Part shown: positions 36,248 through 48,562 of the stretch, piece after piece | Layout of the letters: each line of letters begins with the position of its first letter | Numbering within the stretch: the stretch's first letter is position 1 | NCBI GenBank assembly: GCA_036245805.1 | Contig: BTRK01000004.1 | Coordinates: 46,688,690 to 46,752,689, forward strand | DNA from: Pristionchus mayeri | Taxonomy: Eukaryota > Nematoda > Chromadorea > Rhabditida > Neodiplogasteridae | Reading direction: 5' to 3' | Length of the DNA: 64,000 bases | Made by a program: the position numbers and the translations under genes | Notes under the pieces: generated by a model | What the model saw: only the letters and a program-made list of their open reading frames with translations | What the model was told of the DNA's origin: nothing | The model's database searches: none

Positions 36248-37489
36248 TCACTCGAGGCGCTTGATCTTCGCATTAACTAAGCAATTGCTCGTGCGATCGA
36301 TATTTATGGAATACTTGGCGAAACTGGTCATTCTCTGCCAGATTTCAGTAATTATATCAACAATTACGGTCTCTCTTTGATCATGATGAGAAATTATGTG
36401 AATTGATGAAACGTAGCGCATGCCTTCCGTAAAAAGCATATGAAGACCTGATTATAACAATGCAAATACGATTACATAATAAAATAATATTTTTACCATA
36501 AAATAATACTTATTGTTACGAAAAAAGTCTACGAAAAAAAGGAATTCTTACTCGATTTATTTGAAGACCAATCAAAATAACGAGAAAACTGCAGTTCCAA
36601 TTTTCGTGCAGAATGAGCTTGAACGATTTTGAGAATTGAAACCCTATAATTTATTAAGTTATTGTTGAAATTGATGAACTTACACATTTCCCGACCGTAG
36701 TGTTAGTATGAGATTTATCTTTAGTTCTTGTATGATCAGACCTGAATTAACATTTCTCGTCACGTCAACGTTTTAGCATATGATATTGTCGATAATCAAT
36801 GTGTCTATATGAGAACATCGATTACATATGCGTAATTCTACTCGTGTAATTGGTTTCATTGTCCTGTATATATATTAGTAATATGGTATCAAACCTTGGT
36901 GCACAAACCGTTTTCCAAAATTCGCCATTTTGTTGAAGCCAATTGCTGCCTATTCCGAAATATCTCGCATATATCCGAGATATGACAATTTTGATTCTCC
37001 GATGCGAAAACACATCAAGTAAATATATCAATTTGATTTTAGGCATTCGCTTCCTTTTTATTAAATTCTCGTTTGCAAGTTCATTCCATTGTGGGGATAT
37101 CTGTAATAGGGTTCCGGAATTGGGCGTAATTGGGCGTCTTTTGAATCATTTTCGGATATGTTTCATGTATACAATATATAGTATGCATAGATAGCGCACA
37201 TGAAACATATTTGAAAATGATTCAAAAGATGTTACGCCCAATTCCGGAAACCTAATCTGTAAACATATTATGGCAATGGATTACATTTCTCCGGTCAAGA
37301 GGTTATGCAATTCGATTATTTTATAAATAAATTAACAACTTTTTCAGGAAAACGCATTCCTACGCATTCACGGACCCTCGAGTAACTTGAACAAATCAAT
37401 TTTGCACTTGTAATTTCAAAATTCCCCACCAGACGCCAGTTGTCGATTGACTCAATTTCATCCTTGACGATGATTCTGATGACATCCGA

Positions 37490-37490
<1 letters not shown>
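36248..37490 (-). pseudogene. F-box family, array copy 3, pseudogene
   Basis: Exon 1 homology (SDVIRIIVKDEIESIDNWRL, 37490-37430) lacks the start codon: upstream sequence is replaced by a (GA)n tract. Exon 2 runs from 37101 (KIKLIYLLDVFSHRR, NWLQQNGEFWKTVCAP). Exon 3 has an in-frame TAA at 36773-36775, where paralogues have a sense codon, just before the conserved RNVN block. The terminal exon at about 36439-36248 stays open (RYVSSIHIISHHDQRE to IKRLE-stop). A family A MITE at 37108 sits directly on the exon 2 acceptor. Two independent lesions make this a pseudogene. Confidence 0.85.
37108..37254. mobile_element. MITE family A copy inserted on a splice acceptor
   Basis: Hairpin starting TAGGGTTCCGGAATTGGGC and ending CCGGAAACCTA. 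A perfect 8-bp duplication, ATCTGTAA, lies at 37100-37107 and 37255-37262. On the minus strand the duplication reads TTACAGAT, the 3' splice site plus first exon bases of F-box exon 2. Confidence 0.95.

Positions 37491-37491
<1 letters not shown>

Positions 37492-37524
<33 letters not shown>
37492..37524. repeat. (GA)n microsatellite at a gene-fusion junction
   Basis: Uninterrupted GA run joining the truncated first exon of F-box copy 3 to the truncated last exon of copy 4. Confidence 0.95.
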
Positions 37525-37529
<5 letters not shown>

Positions 37530-37544
37530 GTCCAAATTCGAAAT

Positions 37545-37919
37545 TACGTAGCCTTCCGTGAGCAGTAATTGAAGATCTGATTATTGCATTTAAAACAAAC
37601 TTACATAATTGGATAGGCATCAACTGTTATATTTGTATAAAAAATATTTTCATTCTTACTGTGTTTATTTGAAGTACAATCAAATTCACCAGAAAATTGT
37701 AGAATAAATTTGTGTACTGAGCTTGAACGATGTTGAGAATTGAATTCCTTAATAATTTCTCCGATTATGATTTATTTTTTTGAAATTCATTCACTTACAC
37801 ATGTCCCGTGCTAAGTGTCAGTATATGATTTACTGTTAATTCGTCTATTATCAGACCAGCATTGACATTTCTCATCAGATTTCTGTATTCACATATGGCA
37901 TTATCGATAATCAATGTTT
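37545..37919 (-). pseudogene. F-box family, array copy 4, fragment
   Basis: Only exon 3 (from 37919, NVNAGLIIDELTVNHILTL), exon 4 (near 37700-37650, FSGEFDCTSNKH) and the first few codons of the last exon (37576-37545) remain. The 5' side is cut exactly where the LINE begins at 37920; the 3' side is cut at the (GA)n tract. No first or second exon was found beyond the LINE. Confidence 0.85.
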
Positions 37920-40900
37920 GTGAGGAAGAAATACGAATGAAGGAATACGATAAGAAGGGAGGAATGTGGGGGATGGGGGGATGGAGGTGCAATCGTAAAA
38001 TGAGAAGATCCAATCGGCTGGTCTCATCTGTCTTCGTCTGGTCTGATGGGGAGTTTTATCGAAGAGGGGGCACTCGATGTAGACCAGGTAGACTCTGCTC
38101 CGAGATCCAGCGTCAGAAGATCTCTAAATAGGGGGAGGGGGCGAGGATGAAGGGTGGAGGTATGGGGACTATGGGAATGGGAATGGGAAGTGGTGGAGGG
38201 AAGTACTATTGGAAAATATATTTACTAAAATCAAATTGAAGAGCTCTTAATCTTTTTTTTAAACAGGGATGCTGGGAGATGACAATACATGGGTAGGAAG
38301 AGCGTTTAAAATCCTAGAAACTCTACGAGAAAAACAGTGGTATCGAGGTGTCGATTTGGTTTTCTCAATATGGATTCCAAAGTTGTTGGTCCTTTCTCTT
38401 AGGGGAGCAAACAGGAAAAAATTACTTCTATCGAGTATGGTGTCTCCATACATAATCCTACGGGCCAGGACTAAATCATAAGTGACTCTCCTCTCAAAAA
38501 GCGCTTGAAGACCCAGGAAAGACAGACGTTGAGAATAGGATGGTAGACCAAGAGGATATGACGGAGACGGAAAACACCGATAGTATAGAATACGAGTGAA
38601 TTTTTCTTGGATTTTCTCAATCTTCTGACTCTGTTTTTTAATATGAGGGTTCCAGAAAGGACAATTCAATGTGAGGGAGAACATATGTTTTAAAGCATTT
38701 GATAAGGATAGAGGGGTTATTAACTGTTACTGCACGAAGCATAATATGCATGACAGAAGTGGCTTTCTGGACACGATCATCAATACTGGCAGAGCTATTA
38801 AGGGTGGGAAGTACATGTACACCTAGATCTCGTTGTTGGGAGACTTGCTCGAGGACAACGCTATTAATGAGATATTGGGGAGCGGGTGAGGAAACAATGT
38901 GAAGATGAGTGCATTTAGATTCCGAAAGAGACAATTGATTGGATACAGTCCACGAGTAGATGGCATCTAGAGCATACTGTAATTGGGAAGTGCGAGAGGC
39001 TTTAGTATTATTGGTGTAGGAAACATAAATCTTAATTCCATCCGCGTATGCTTTTACACACACATCGGGGAAGGGAGCAAGGACATGTGTTATATCCGAT
39101 ATATAAAGGGAGAATAGAATAGGCCCTAGTACAGATCGTTGCGGTACGCCGGAGAGGACAGGGAAGGACTTGGATACGATAGTACCTAATCTTACGGAGA
39201 AAAGCCTATCCGTTACAAAATCAGAGATCCAATTTAGAAGGTTACCGTTGATACCATAATGCAAGCATTTAGAGAGAAGTTTAGGAAAGGGGACGGTGTC
39301 GAATGCACGAGAGAAATCAAGGTAAATAACATCAGTCTGCTCTTTACGGGAGTGGGCTAGAGTCCAGTCATTTTCACAATCTAAAAGGTTGGTAAGAACA
39401 GATGCACCGGATCGAAAACCATGTTGGTAATTGGGAATGATATTGGAGCGGTAGAGGTAAGGGGCAAGCTTATTTTTGACAAGGCGTTCCATTGTTTTAA
39501 AGGCAGGAGATAGTATGGAGATAGGGCGATAAGAATCAGGTGACTGGGGATTCTTGTTTGGTTTGGGGATTCGGGTAATGAGTGAGAATTTCCATAGCGA
39601 TGGGACAGTGCCGGTTGCCATACTAATGTTGAAGATATCACACAAGGGGAGGGAGAGGGAATGTGCACATTTACGAAAGACAATCTGAGGAATGTTATCA
39701 TGGCCCGTAGAGCATGATGGTGAGAGCTGCTTTAAAGCCTTATACACGTGATGGGGGAAGAAAGATACATTTGTGAGATATGAGGTAGAGGGGTAAGAGG
39801 GAATGGATGGTAATAATCCGTCATCAAGTGTGAAGTGGGAAGCAAAACGGGATGCAAGGGCATTAGCTATGTCTAAAGTACTAGTTACGATAGTTCCAGA
39901 AGAATCAATAAGTTGTTTGGGGACAGAAGGCTTCGGCTGGGTAAGAGAACGGATGTGTCGGTAGAGATCTTTAGTGTTTTTTAGTTTTTTATGTTCGCAA
40001 AATTGGTTCCATTTTTTTAATTTGAAATAATAGATCTCTACTGCACTTTTCGTATTGAGGGCGTATTGAGAGTAAATGATACTTCGTGAACAAGGAATTA
40101 CGGTGTTTAATTAGCTTTTGAATATGAGGGGGATAAGAATGGATAGTAGGCTTAGGACTGTGATACAGTACGAAAAGATCAATGGCGTGGTGGACTACAG
40201 ACACAAAGTTGGAATACATGTTTTCAGGGTCAGGTGCTTGTGAAAAAGTTGTAAACCAATCGAAAGTGAGAAGGAAAGACGAGAGTTGGTCATAGTTGGC
40301 GCGAGCGAAATCTCTGACTAATGATTGAGCGGGAGGGATGCATGTAGAATCAATAGAGAAGGATATACCAAAATGATCGGATGTAGGAAAGGAGGGAATT
40401 ACAGTGGGGTTGTGTACTATGGATGGATCACTAGCCAGTAGCCAATCTATGCATCGATCTATTCTAGTGGAACTACGGATTACATGGGTGAGATCGGAAG
40501 TAGAGACGAAGGAGTGAAGTGATTGCTCCGTGGCTGGAATAGAACTGGAGATGATGTCGCTATTGAAGTCTCCTATGAATATGATTGGGTGGGGACTAGT
40601 GGAAAGAAGGTCTGAGAGACAATCAACGAGATTTTCCGTCTGGGTAGTACTGTAGCTAGGAGGTCGGTACACAACACACAGACGAATAAAAGAGGAAGAA
40701 GATGTGAGCAGATCAATGGAGAGGGATTCAAGACTACTATGGATGGAACCTAGAATAGAGTAGTGAAAATGGTCACGAAGTACAATATGTGTACCGCCTC
40801 CTCGGCCATTGGAACGATCACGTCTAATGGCATGATATGGGAGATCAGCGATTATCAATGAGGTAGGTATACGAGAAGTTAGCCAAGATTCGGTGATGAA

Positions 40901-42250
40901 CACAATGTCTGGTTGCTCTACTTTTAAGAGGGAGTGGAAGGATGGTAGCTTATTAACTAATGATCGAGCGTTGTAATAGAGACAAGATATCTTTTGGAGA
41001 ATGTCAGAGGAAGGAATGGAGGGGGAAACGAATTGAGAAAATAAGCTAGAATGAGCAGGTAGGGGTGAGGAATGGGTACTGATTGAAAGAGAGGGAGAGA
41101 GGATAGAGGGAGGTCTGCAGTGAGGTGCTAGTTTCCCTTCACATTCTTGTCCTTAGCCGCCGACTGGGCTTTGAAGGCTGCTACGTCTTCCTTCTTCATC
41201 AGCTCACCAGCGTAGATCACCCACGTGCCTTTGCCCTCCTCATTCAGCTTGCGTTTCTTCACTCGTAGCTCGTACTGCGCTGCCCTCTCCTTCTCAGAGA
41301 GAGAAGGGCGGATGAGCACAGACGAGTACTCGCGCTGCTCCTTGATCTTCTTCGAGCCGGAATACGGTGTCCGGACGGACTTCGATTCCCGTGAGATCGA
41401 GGAAGCGGGTGGCATGGGCGAAGTCGTCCTCGACTCTCTCACTGGGAAGGGAACGAGCAGACTCGGCCAGGTTCTCGACCACGATCGAGCGGGCCCTCTT
41501 CTCCCTCTCCACAGGGCACTCGGAGGGCTGAAGATGCTTCTCCAGAGTGTTAGAGAGCACCTGGAGACAGGCCTCGAAAGCCCTAGAGAGGGTCAGTGGC
41601 ACGCTCAGACTCCGTGTCGAGGTAGGCCGACAACCTGCTGGTGACCTCCTCCAGCTGGGTCTTGGCGGCAGCACGGAAGTCCTCCTCCGACTGGGTGGCG
41701 CGACGCTTGCGACCGTCGGAGGTGGGGAGGGGGAAGGGGGGAGGGTAGTGGAGAGGAGGGAGGGAGGGAGGTGGGAGGGGATGGGGGTGGACATGGTAAC
41801 GAGAGAGTGCACGTGAACTAGGGGCGAGAGAGCGAGAGAGTAAAGGGATGGAGAGGGGCGAGAGAAAGAGAGGAAAGGGCGGGAAAATAAGAGTTTACGC
41901 AATTATGAGCTAATTAAGGGGAATTAATGCATGAAAATGGGTAGAATACACTAGGTAGGGGAGTCAGAAGCTTGAATTAGGAAAGACGGAAGGAAGAGAG
42001 GCTAATAAGCCGTAATTAGCGCTAAATAATAGAGAGAAAAGCGCGCGTCCTATCGCAACGAGAGGCGAGAGGAGAGTGAGAGGAGAGAGGAGATTTACAT
42101 ACGAGTACGGGTTGAAGAGTATCTCAAGTCGGCGATCAATCAGGCGATAAGCCCTCTCTCCCTTCAAGTCGGCGTCACCGGCTTGGGGCGAGGCATTCAC
42201 ATACAAATTGCTAACTTTCTTAGGATCGATGATATCGCGCGCGGTAATTT
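37920..42250 (-). mobile_element. Near-full-length CR1/L2-like LINE, decayed
   Basis: Minus-strand element. ORF1 region 41790-41128: a proline-rich start (MSTPIPSHLPPSLL), then KRARSIVVENLAESARSLPS and LDLTGIEVRPDTVFR, typical of LINE ORF1. A frameshift near 41330 precedes SSVLIRPSLSEKERAAQYEL. ORF2: apurinic endonuclease (open frame 40903-39989, upstream NARSLVNKLPSFHS; motifs IFIGDFNSD and TSDHFGISF), a frameshift at a poly-A run near 40010, then RT (39747-38638; SPDSYRPISIL, YLDFSRAFDTVPF) with YADG in place of catalytic YADD and GVPQRSVLGP in place of GVPQGSVLGP. A further frameshift near 38680 precedes the C-terminal part ending at 38259. The 3' UTR runs to 37920 with no evident simple-repeat tail. 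Not functional. Confidence 0.88.
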
Positions 42251-42269
42251 TCCAAATTTACATACCCAA

Positions 42270-44290
42270 TCGCCGAGTTGAGGCCGATTTCAAGCCCACA
42301 GCAAGTCAATTCAGAAAAAAAAGCTCATTTGCGTGGCAGAGCAAATTCAATTAATGGCGGACAATGGGAGCTGCAGAACAATGGGAAAGGGACAATGGGA
42401 ACGGTCTGAAATGCAGTGTTTTGCGAACGTTAGCTCATGCTACAGACGACTAAAATCGAAATTGATCAATCGCGCTCGTCAAATTGCGCGGAAAGGGTTT
42501 AGGCATCTTTCTGCACAATCGACACCTCGATATCTTAACTCCCCTCGGAGGAGATAGCTCGATAGTCGATTTTAGCTGTTTTCGCAGGGTTTTGCGAACG
42601 TTAGCTCATGCCGCAGACGACTAAGATCGAAATTGACCAGTGTATGAATAGCTTAATATTTATCCTAAATCTGGAAGGAATCTGCCTACTGATGTTGATG
42701 CAACAATAAAAAACAAAAAAAATCTTTTAAAAAACTGAACCATTTTTTCCACCTTGCCGATGACATTTCATGATCAAACAAATAATTGATATTAAATTTC
42801 CCTCTAAGCTCTTCAAATGTTATTTGCACAACGTAATATGGAGTACCACTAATTATCTCCATTTAGCGCATATCCAAATTAGGGTTCGATTTGATCGCCC
42901 AGAGAAAGAACCTAGCTTTCCCGTGTGAGTGTTGTATGTATTGAACGCTAACACTCATAAAAGGCAAATCAATATCATAAGTTAAGTACACGGAAAGGAT
43001 TGTAGGATCGTGCATATTCAAAATAGTTAGTTAGTGGCATCAAACCTTTGCGCTCTTTCGTAGGAAAATTAATTTCGATGGGTCAAAAAAGTACCCGTTC
43101 CATAAAAATTAGCTTAACAGAGAGGAGAGCAGCTGATATTAATTCAATGGATAGTGGGATTGTGTAATGGTTGCTCTACTAACTAATATTAACATTTGGG
43201 AAGCACAATGAATATGGCCGATTTTACGTTCCTCCGAAAAAAAGTGTAAGAACTTATGGGACACCCTAATAAAATAACCGTTTTCGTTCCTACGGCGAAC
43301 AACTTTCAGTAATCGTTGATTTTAACTGCGTTTCATCCAAAAATGACTATCGAATTGTCAGATTTTCTCGAAATTATGCGCAAATTAAATAATGCAGATA
43401 TGTTTCACAAATTTTATAATGTCACATCTTATCGCTTTCGGAAATTAGGAATGAATTTAGATCAACCGACTCTGAGGGAGATAAATAGCCACAGTGAGAG
43501 GGCGAGATCGATCCGAAAATCGTTCTGCCACGCAACACAGCGTGTCAGAGGGGGGAAGAAAGTTTATTTGCGTGGTAGATCGATTCTCGGGTCGAACTCG
43601 CCCTCTCACTGTGGCTCATTATCACCTCTAGAGGCGGTCCGTGGGAATTCACCCCTAATTAAAAAAATATCAGTTAAAATATATTATTGATTTATCGAAA
43701 CATATTTCAACTCTTTGATTTCTGCTAACTTTCGTGAAAATCAGAAAATCCAATCGTTATTGACGTCTGAAACGTAGTTAAAACACTGTTCGATCAAACG
43801 AGCGACATAATTTCTCATTATAATTTGGATGAAGCATAATTTAAACATGAAACAAATTGCGATGAAGCGGCAGTTCGGCGTAGTCTAGAGCCATTAACTC
43901 AAAAGGGAATGAAGTTTTGGATATGGCGATTGTGCAGAAAGTTTCCTAAACCCTTTACGCATAATCTTATGGAGCCGATTAGTCAATTTCGATCTCAGTC
44001 AGCGGTGGCATAAACAAACGTTCGGAAAACCCTGCATTTCACAGCACTTCTATTGTCTCGTTCCATTGTTCGTCGCTCCCATTGTCCGCGAATGAAGGGG
44101 ATTAATTGTGCCACGCAAATGAGGATCTTTCCCCCTTTGACACGCTGTGCGCAAATGAGCCTTTTTTCCGACTTGCTTTGAAGCCTGCGGCACTTCCACA
44201 AAGAGAAAAGAGAAGGGACAAAGGATTGGGTCAATGTACATGTAACAGCAGGCTTGCCTGAACCAATTCGAGCCTATTTCAAGTATGATC
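42270..44290. mobile_element. Foldback element FB6 (about 2 kb), ends unresolved
   Basis: The left arm (about 42270-42560) and right arm (about 43880-44290) are inverted and diverged. Shared blocks include GCTCATTTGCG, ACAATGGGA, GCGAACGTT and CGATTTCAAG-like ends. A 55-bp stretch around GCGAACGTTAGCTCATG occurs twice within the left part (42424 and 42594). The right arm has an extra segment near 44195-44260. No target duplication could be defined. Confidence 0.6.
43487..43620. repeat. Hairpin within FB6
   Basis: GCCACAGTGAGAGGGCGA pairs with TCGCCCTCTCACTGTGGC. The centre contains GCGTGTCAGAGGGGG and TTTGCGTGG, which also occur in the right arm of FB6, so this looks like a derived deletion product of the same family. 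Confidence 0.75.
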
Positions 44291-44399
44291 CCAGTTTCGA
44301 AGTCGATTGATAAAAAAAACCATCCCTCCGAACCCTTTCTCCTCATCCTATAGTATTTCATTTCTCGATAATCGGATGTCACGAAATAGAGAGTGAACA

Positions 44400-46200
44400 G
44401 GGGCAGGGAGTCATAGCGTGAATAGAAGAGAGAGCGAGAGATAGAGAGCGAGCTCGTTTACACTAGTTCAATGCCACGCGTGATTCGCATCGCAACTTTC
44501 TTCTCTCCCATCACTCTCGTTCGTGCTCACTATTTTCGCAGCTTTATCCTTCCTCTCGAAGGGAGAATCGCCCACATTTCATTGATATTTTTTGTTCGCA
44601 TTTCATGTTTGCTCAGGCATGCGTTGAAGGCCTCATAGTCCAAACGCCTCCCCACTTTTGAAAAGAAAAATTGACACTTTTCCGCTTACTCATTTGCATT
44701 TACAATCATTGATCTCGCATGCGTTTATCATGATGAGTTCTGTCGCCGTATGTATTTCAAACCGATAGCTCGCTATTGATTTTGCGACTTGTTATTTCTC
44801 TTTACGACGGTATTTGAATTGGAGCAATCGTCTGACTCTCTTCGGTTTGCACGCTCTCTCATCGGTCAGAGAGACGAGAGAGCGTGCAAACTGAAGAGAG
44901 TCAGGCCATTGCTCTTGAATTGTAAGCGAAACTATCATTTTCAGCTGTATGCATCGGCTCTTCTCGTGGTTTCAACGCAACTCAAACCGATATAATGTAT
45001 AATTGGTTTAGGAAAGTAGTGAGTTGTTATATCTGATATGGTTCTTAGAAGACCAGCTTGTATCCCTGAGATTCATCATAAATCATAAATTCTTGTACTT
45101 TCAGGAATATCCCGTTCAATCTGGACTTATTCTGCTTATCACCCAGCTCTTCCTTACGGACCTGATCCTTAGGTCAATCAACAGGATCTGTAAAAGAGAG
45201 ATCGAACGATTGCTCAATAAGAAAATAAAATTCAATATACAATTGTAAGAAATTGCAACCCGTTGTCATTGTGCAGTAGATAGATAAAGCATTAATTATA
45301 CGTTGAGCCTTTTCATAGTTACGTAGTACATTCATCCAAATGGGTAGGGATGACAGTTGCTCGAGAAATTCAGTGACGATATGTCTTATTGCAAAAAATC
45401 ATGAACAAAATGAAAAAAATGTGTATAGGTTATATAAAATATACAATTGTTTCTATCAGCATACGTATGCACTAGATGGTTGCAAACGATAGGAATTATT
45501 CGTCCTGACCAGTCGTCAATGCAGGTAGCACTCGAGGACGAATAATCGATGGTTTGGAGCGATGCCATAGTTATCAGGTTGCGGTATAGCACGGCAACCT
45601 GTGAATACTCTTTCCGATATGTTTTTTGTAAACTGTGAGGATAAGTGAGCAATATGTGTTAAGTCATTGAATGATGTCCTCTCCGCTATTACAGAACACT
45701 CAGACACAATCGATGTCTGACGACTAATAGAGGAGATGAAATCTCTCAACGAAATTACAATATACATACCAATTGTCGCCAAGGCATGATGCACATGACG
45801 GTGTGAGATCATCCTGTTGCACAGGGTCATGTTTACCGGAGGAAATACCATTACACCATCTGCAATAACACTCTTCCAAAACCAATGTAGTATGTTTTGT
45901 GCGTATAAATTTATTGCACTTACTAGAAATGCTGGTTGCTAGTACAATGAATTTCGTGCTACTACTCATGAACTCATGAACTAGCAAACTTTCACTATTT
46001 ATTGTATTATATTTTTCGAATTGAATGGTGTAATCGTGTGTAAATGAAAATGATCGTGGAAGGAAGTCATCGTGTGCAGTTGTATAAATCGAACTCAACG
46101 AATTTGTGCTCAGTGGATGGTATTTAATGTCGTGAAGTGACCAGCGGCTAAACGGGCGGGCGCGAGCTTAAACAGTGTACAATGGGACAACGGTGGTAGG
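44400..46200. repeat. Segmental duplication, copy 1
   Basis: Aligns in direct order with 51210-53345. Shared blocks include TTTATCCTTCCTCTCGA, GTCCAAACGCCTCCCCAC, TTTCAGCTGTAT followed by TTGGCTCTTCTCG-like sequence, CCCGTTGTCATTGTGCAGTA, AACTCATGAACTAGCAAAC and CAGCGGCTAAACGGGCGGGC. Minus-strand frames at 45386-46098 (for example SECSVIAERTSFNDLTHIAH and TLCNRMISHRHVHHALAT) are conserved in the other copy and suggest a spliced minus-strand gene, which I do not recognise. This copy carries the D2 MITE but lacks the two MITEs present in copy 2. Confidence 0.8.
44822..44914. mobile_element. MITE family D copy 2 (hAT-like)
   Basis: 93-bp hairpin with GAGCAATCGTCTGACTCT and complement. Perfect 8-bp duplication TTGAATTG (44814-44821 and 44915-44922). 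The paralogous site near 51655-51670 is empty. Confidence 0.95.
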
Positions 46201-47228
46201 ACATGTTTTCAATCATATAATTGGAAGATTGGCTATAATAGATAAAATACTATTACATTTCAAAATCATGATAGTTACGTATGGACGCATTTTTTGTTGT
46301 TGTACAAATTGTAAAGCATATAGGAAATACCCCAAAGGAGTAATTTGATGAATTCTTCTTGCGTGATCATATGTCTGACCAGCGAGTGTAAACTCAGTAT
46401 CCCACTCAGTCAGTCGGTGTACTGTCAGACTCTCTCGACAAAGTCAAAGTCAATGTGACTTACTATGTGACTCAAACTGACTTTATCAGAAAGATGACAG
46501 GGCAATCAGTGCGAGGAATGAGAAATAGCCGGGGTTCGTATACCCACGGTTCGGCGCATTGCGCCAGTAGAACAGCGGCACAAACAGCGGGGAGAGCGGA
46601 TAGAACAGACGATGAGAGAAAGAGAGAGCGGGGGCGAGAGATGATACCTGAGATAAGGGGACAGGAATAGCGAGCCATAATGTTGTTTCCCCTCCTCTTC
46701 CTATCCCCTTCCCCTACCTTCTTATGCTGATCGCATAAAAAGTCTTGGCCTGCGCCCGCTTACTGAGAGGAGAGTCATAGGTGATCTTTGTATTACTCAT
46801 ATGATTATGTATGGTTCTCATGTCATCCCTCGTTCATCATTCTATACGCCAACAAACCCCAGCGAGACCGTACTTCTCCCTTTGGTATTAACATTGAAAT
46901 GACAACAAGCACCGCCAGATTCCACTCTTTCCCTGTTCGAACTTCCCGATGTCATTCGCTCTGCCAACAACATCCGAGTATTTAAGCATCTACTGGAAAG
47001 CCGCCCCATAGTCGCAGAACTCTCTCACCTTCACTGACTCAGGAGAGCCCCCCCCCCCCACCTGCAATCATTAACTACTATGTTTTTCATACAATCGTCG
47101 CGCCTCGGGCGTAGATAAATTATTAAAAACGATTGTTCCGTGAAACTTTCGCAGTGCTTTTCTCAACATTGGCACTAGTCATTGAAGGTAATTTTTAATT
47201 AATTTATTGTAATTTTTCGAAATTGCAT
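46201..47228. other. Spacer with no recognised gene
   Basis: Sequence between duplication copy 1 and F-box copy 5. It has a CT-rich stretch near 46680-46730 and a C run near 47050. Short frames on both strands have no recognisable features. Confidence 0.4.
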
Positions 47229-47477
47229 TCACTCAAGGCGCTTGATAGTCGCATGAACTTCGAAGTTTGACAGGCATGCAAGGTTCGTAGAAAAAGTGGT
47301 GGAACTGCTGATTATATTCTTCCCGATTTCCGTTATTATATCAATGATTATTTTATTGCTTTGATCATGCCGACAAAACAATTGAATTGAAAAGACATGG
47401 AGAGAGCCTTCCGTGAGCAGCACTTGAAGATCTGATTGTTGCATTGCAAACAAAAATGCATAATTGGATAGGATTTA

Positions 47478-48562
47478 CAGGGTGGCTGATAAATATTGCG
47501 CCCACCTTTTGAATAATATCTCGCAAACAAATAAAAGGATAATTATCATATTGCGTTTAAAAGGATAATTATCATATTGCGTTTAAATATATATCAGTAC
47601 CGTGCAAAACAATTACTAGACGCAGGCTTCATGGTATCGACTGGCCTCTTAGCATGGAGGCAAAAAGTAGTCTACATTTTTACTCAATGCGCCGTTCACA
47701 TTTTTCGATATATAAAATGATCTCAATGTCCATCGAAATTGCAACCGAGGTGAATATGAAGAGTAACCCTTCCACTAAGTGATAATCTTGTCAAGTGCGA
47801 TATAGGGTCTCTGAAAACAGAGAGAGATAAATTTGATGACTTTCAGTCACGCATATGCAAAAAACTCACTTTTCGGAATTTTCTTATTTTGAATATTGAT
47901 ACCGCCGTATAATGTTGCATAGCTATTAACAGAGTCGAGTTATGAAATATTGTTGCATCAAATTGAATGTAAACGTTGAATTAATGGTAGCAGTAGGCAC
48001 CTCAAAATATCGCTAAAAGCGGCGCTTCGCAGCATTTCGCAACTTATTCTGGTTCCGAATCAATATGCCCAAACAAATGGAATGCATTTTCACAATAAAG
48101 AATGATGGAGTATCATGCATAAAATAGAACAATTCCAATAGCTAATGTGTTCGAAGAATGCGGCTTCGAAATATTATTATTTTTTATAGAGCGCCGTTCA
48201 TAATGAAATAATTTTAAAGCATTTCTGAGAAAGTTCCGAGGCTCATAATATAATTGATCACATATTAATACGTGTAAATGGTTGTTCTTATTAGGAATAA
48301 ATGGATGAGTCCTGTATCTAAATCCTTGCTGTAAGGCGGCATAAACTATCAGATACGTTTATGTGTCCAGAAAAGTCCCAATTCCAAAACAAAATATTTC
48401 AGAAGTGATAACTCTTGAAATACTTGAACCAACCAGATAATATTTATAGGCTAATAACTTTTGTCCCTTACCAACATAGTTACCAAATTTGATGCAATGG
48501 TGCCTACAGCGAATGGAGATTGAGAAACAAGAAAAGTGGCGCAATATTTATCAGCCACCCTG
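47478..48562. mobile_element. Mariner/Tc1-like element, non-autonomous (1.09 kb)
   Basis: Termini CAGGGTGGCTGATAAATATT and complement AATATTTATCAGCCACCCTG, with TA on each side (47476-47477, 48563-48564), the hallmark of Tc1/mariner insertion. The longest internal frames are about 60 codons and none looks like a DDE transposase, so it is a deletion derivative or decayed copy. Inserted in the last intron of F-box copy 5. Confidence 0.92.

Noticed and set aside
41225..41816. Plus-strand frames of 139 and 89 codons at the LINE 5' region
   Set aside because: They are antisense to LINE ORF1, in GC-rich sequence where both strands stay open.
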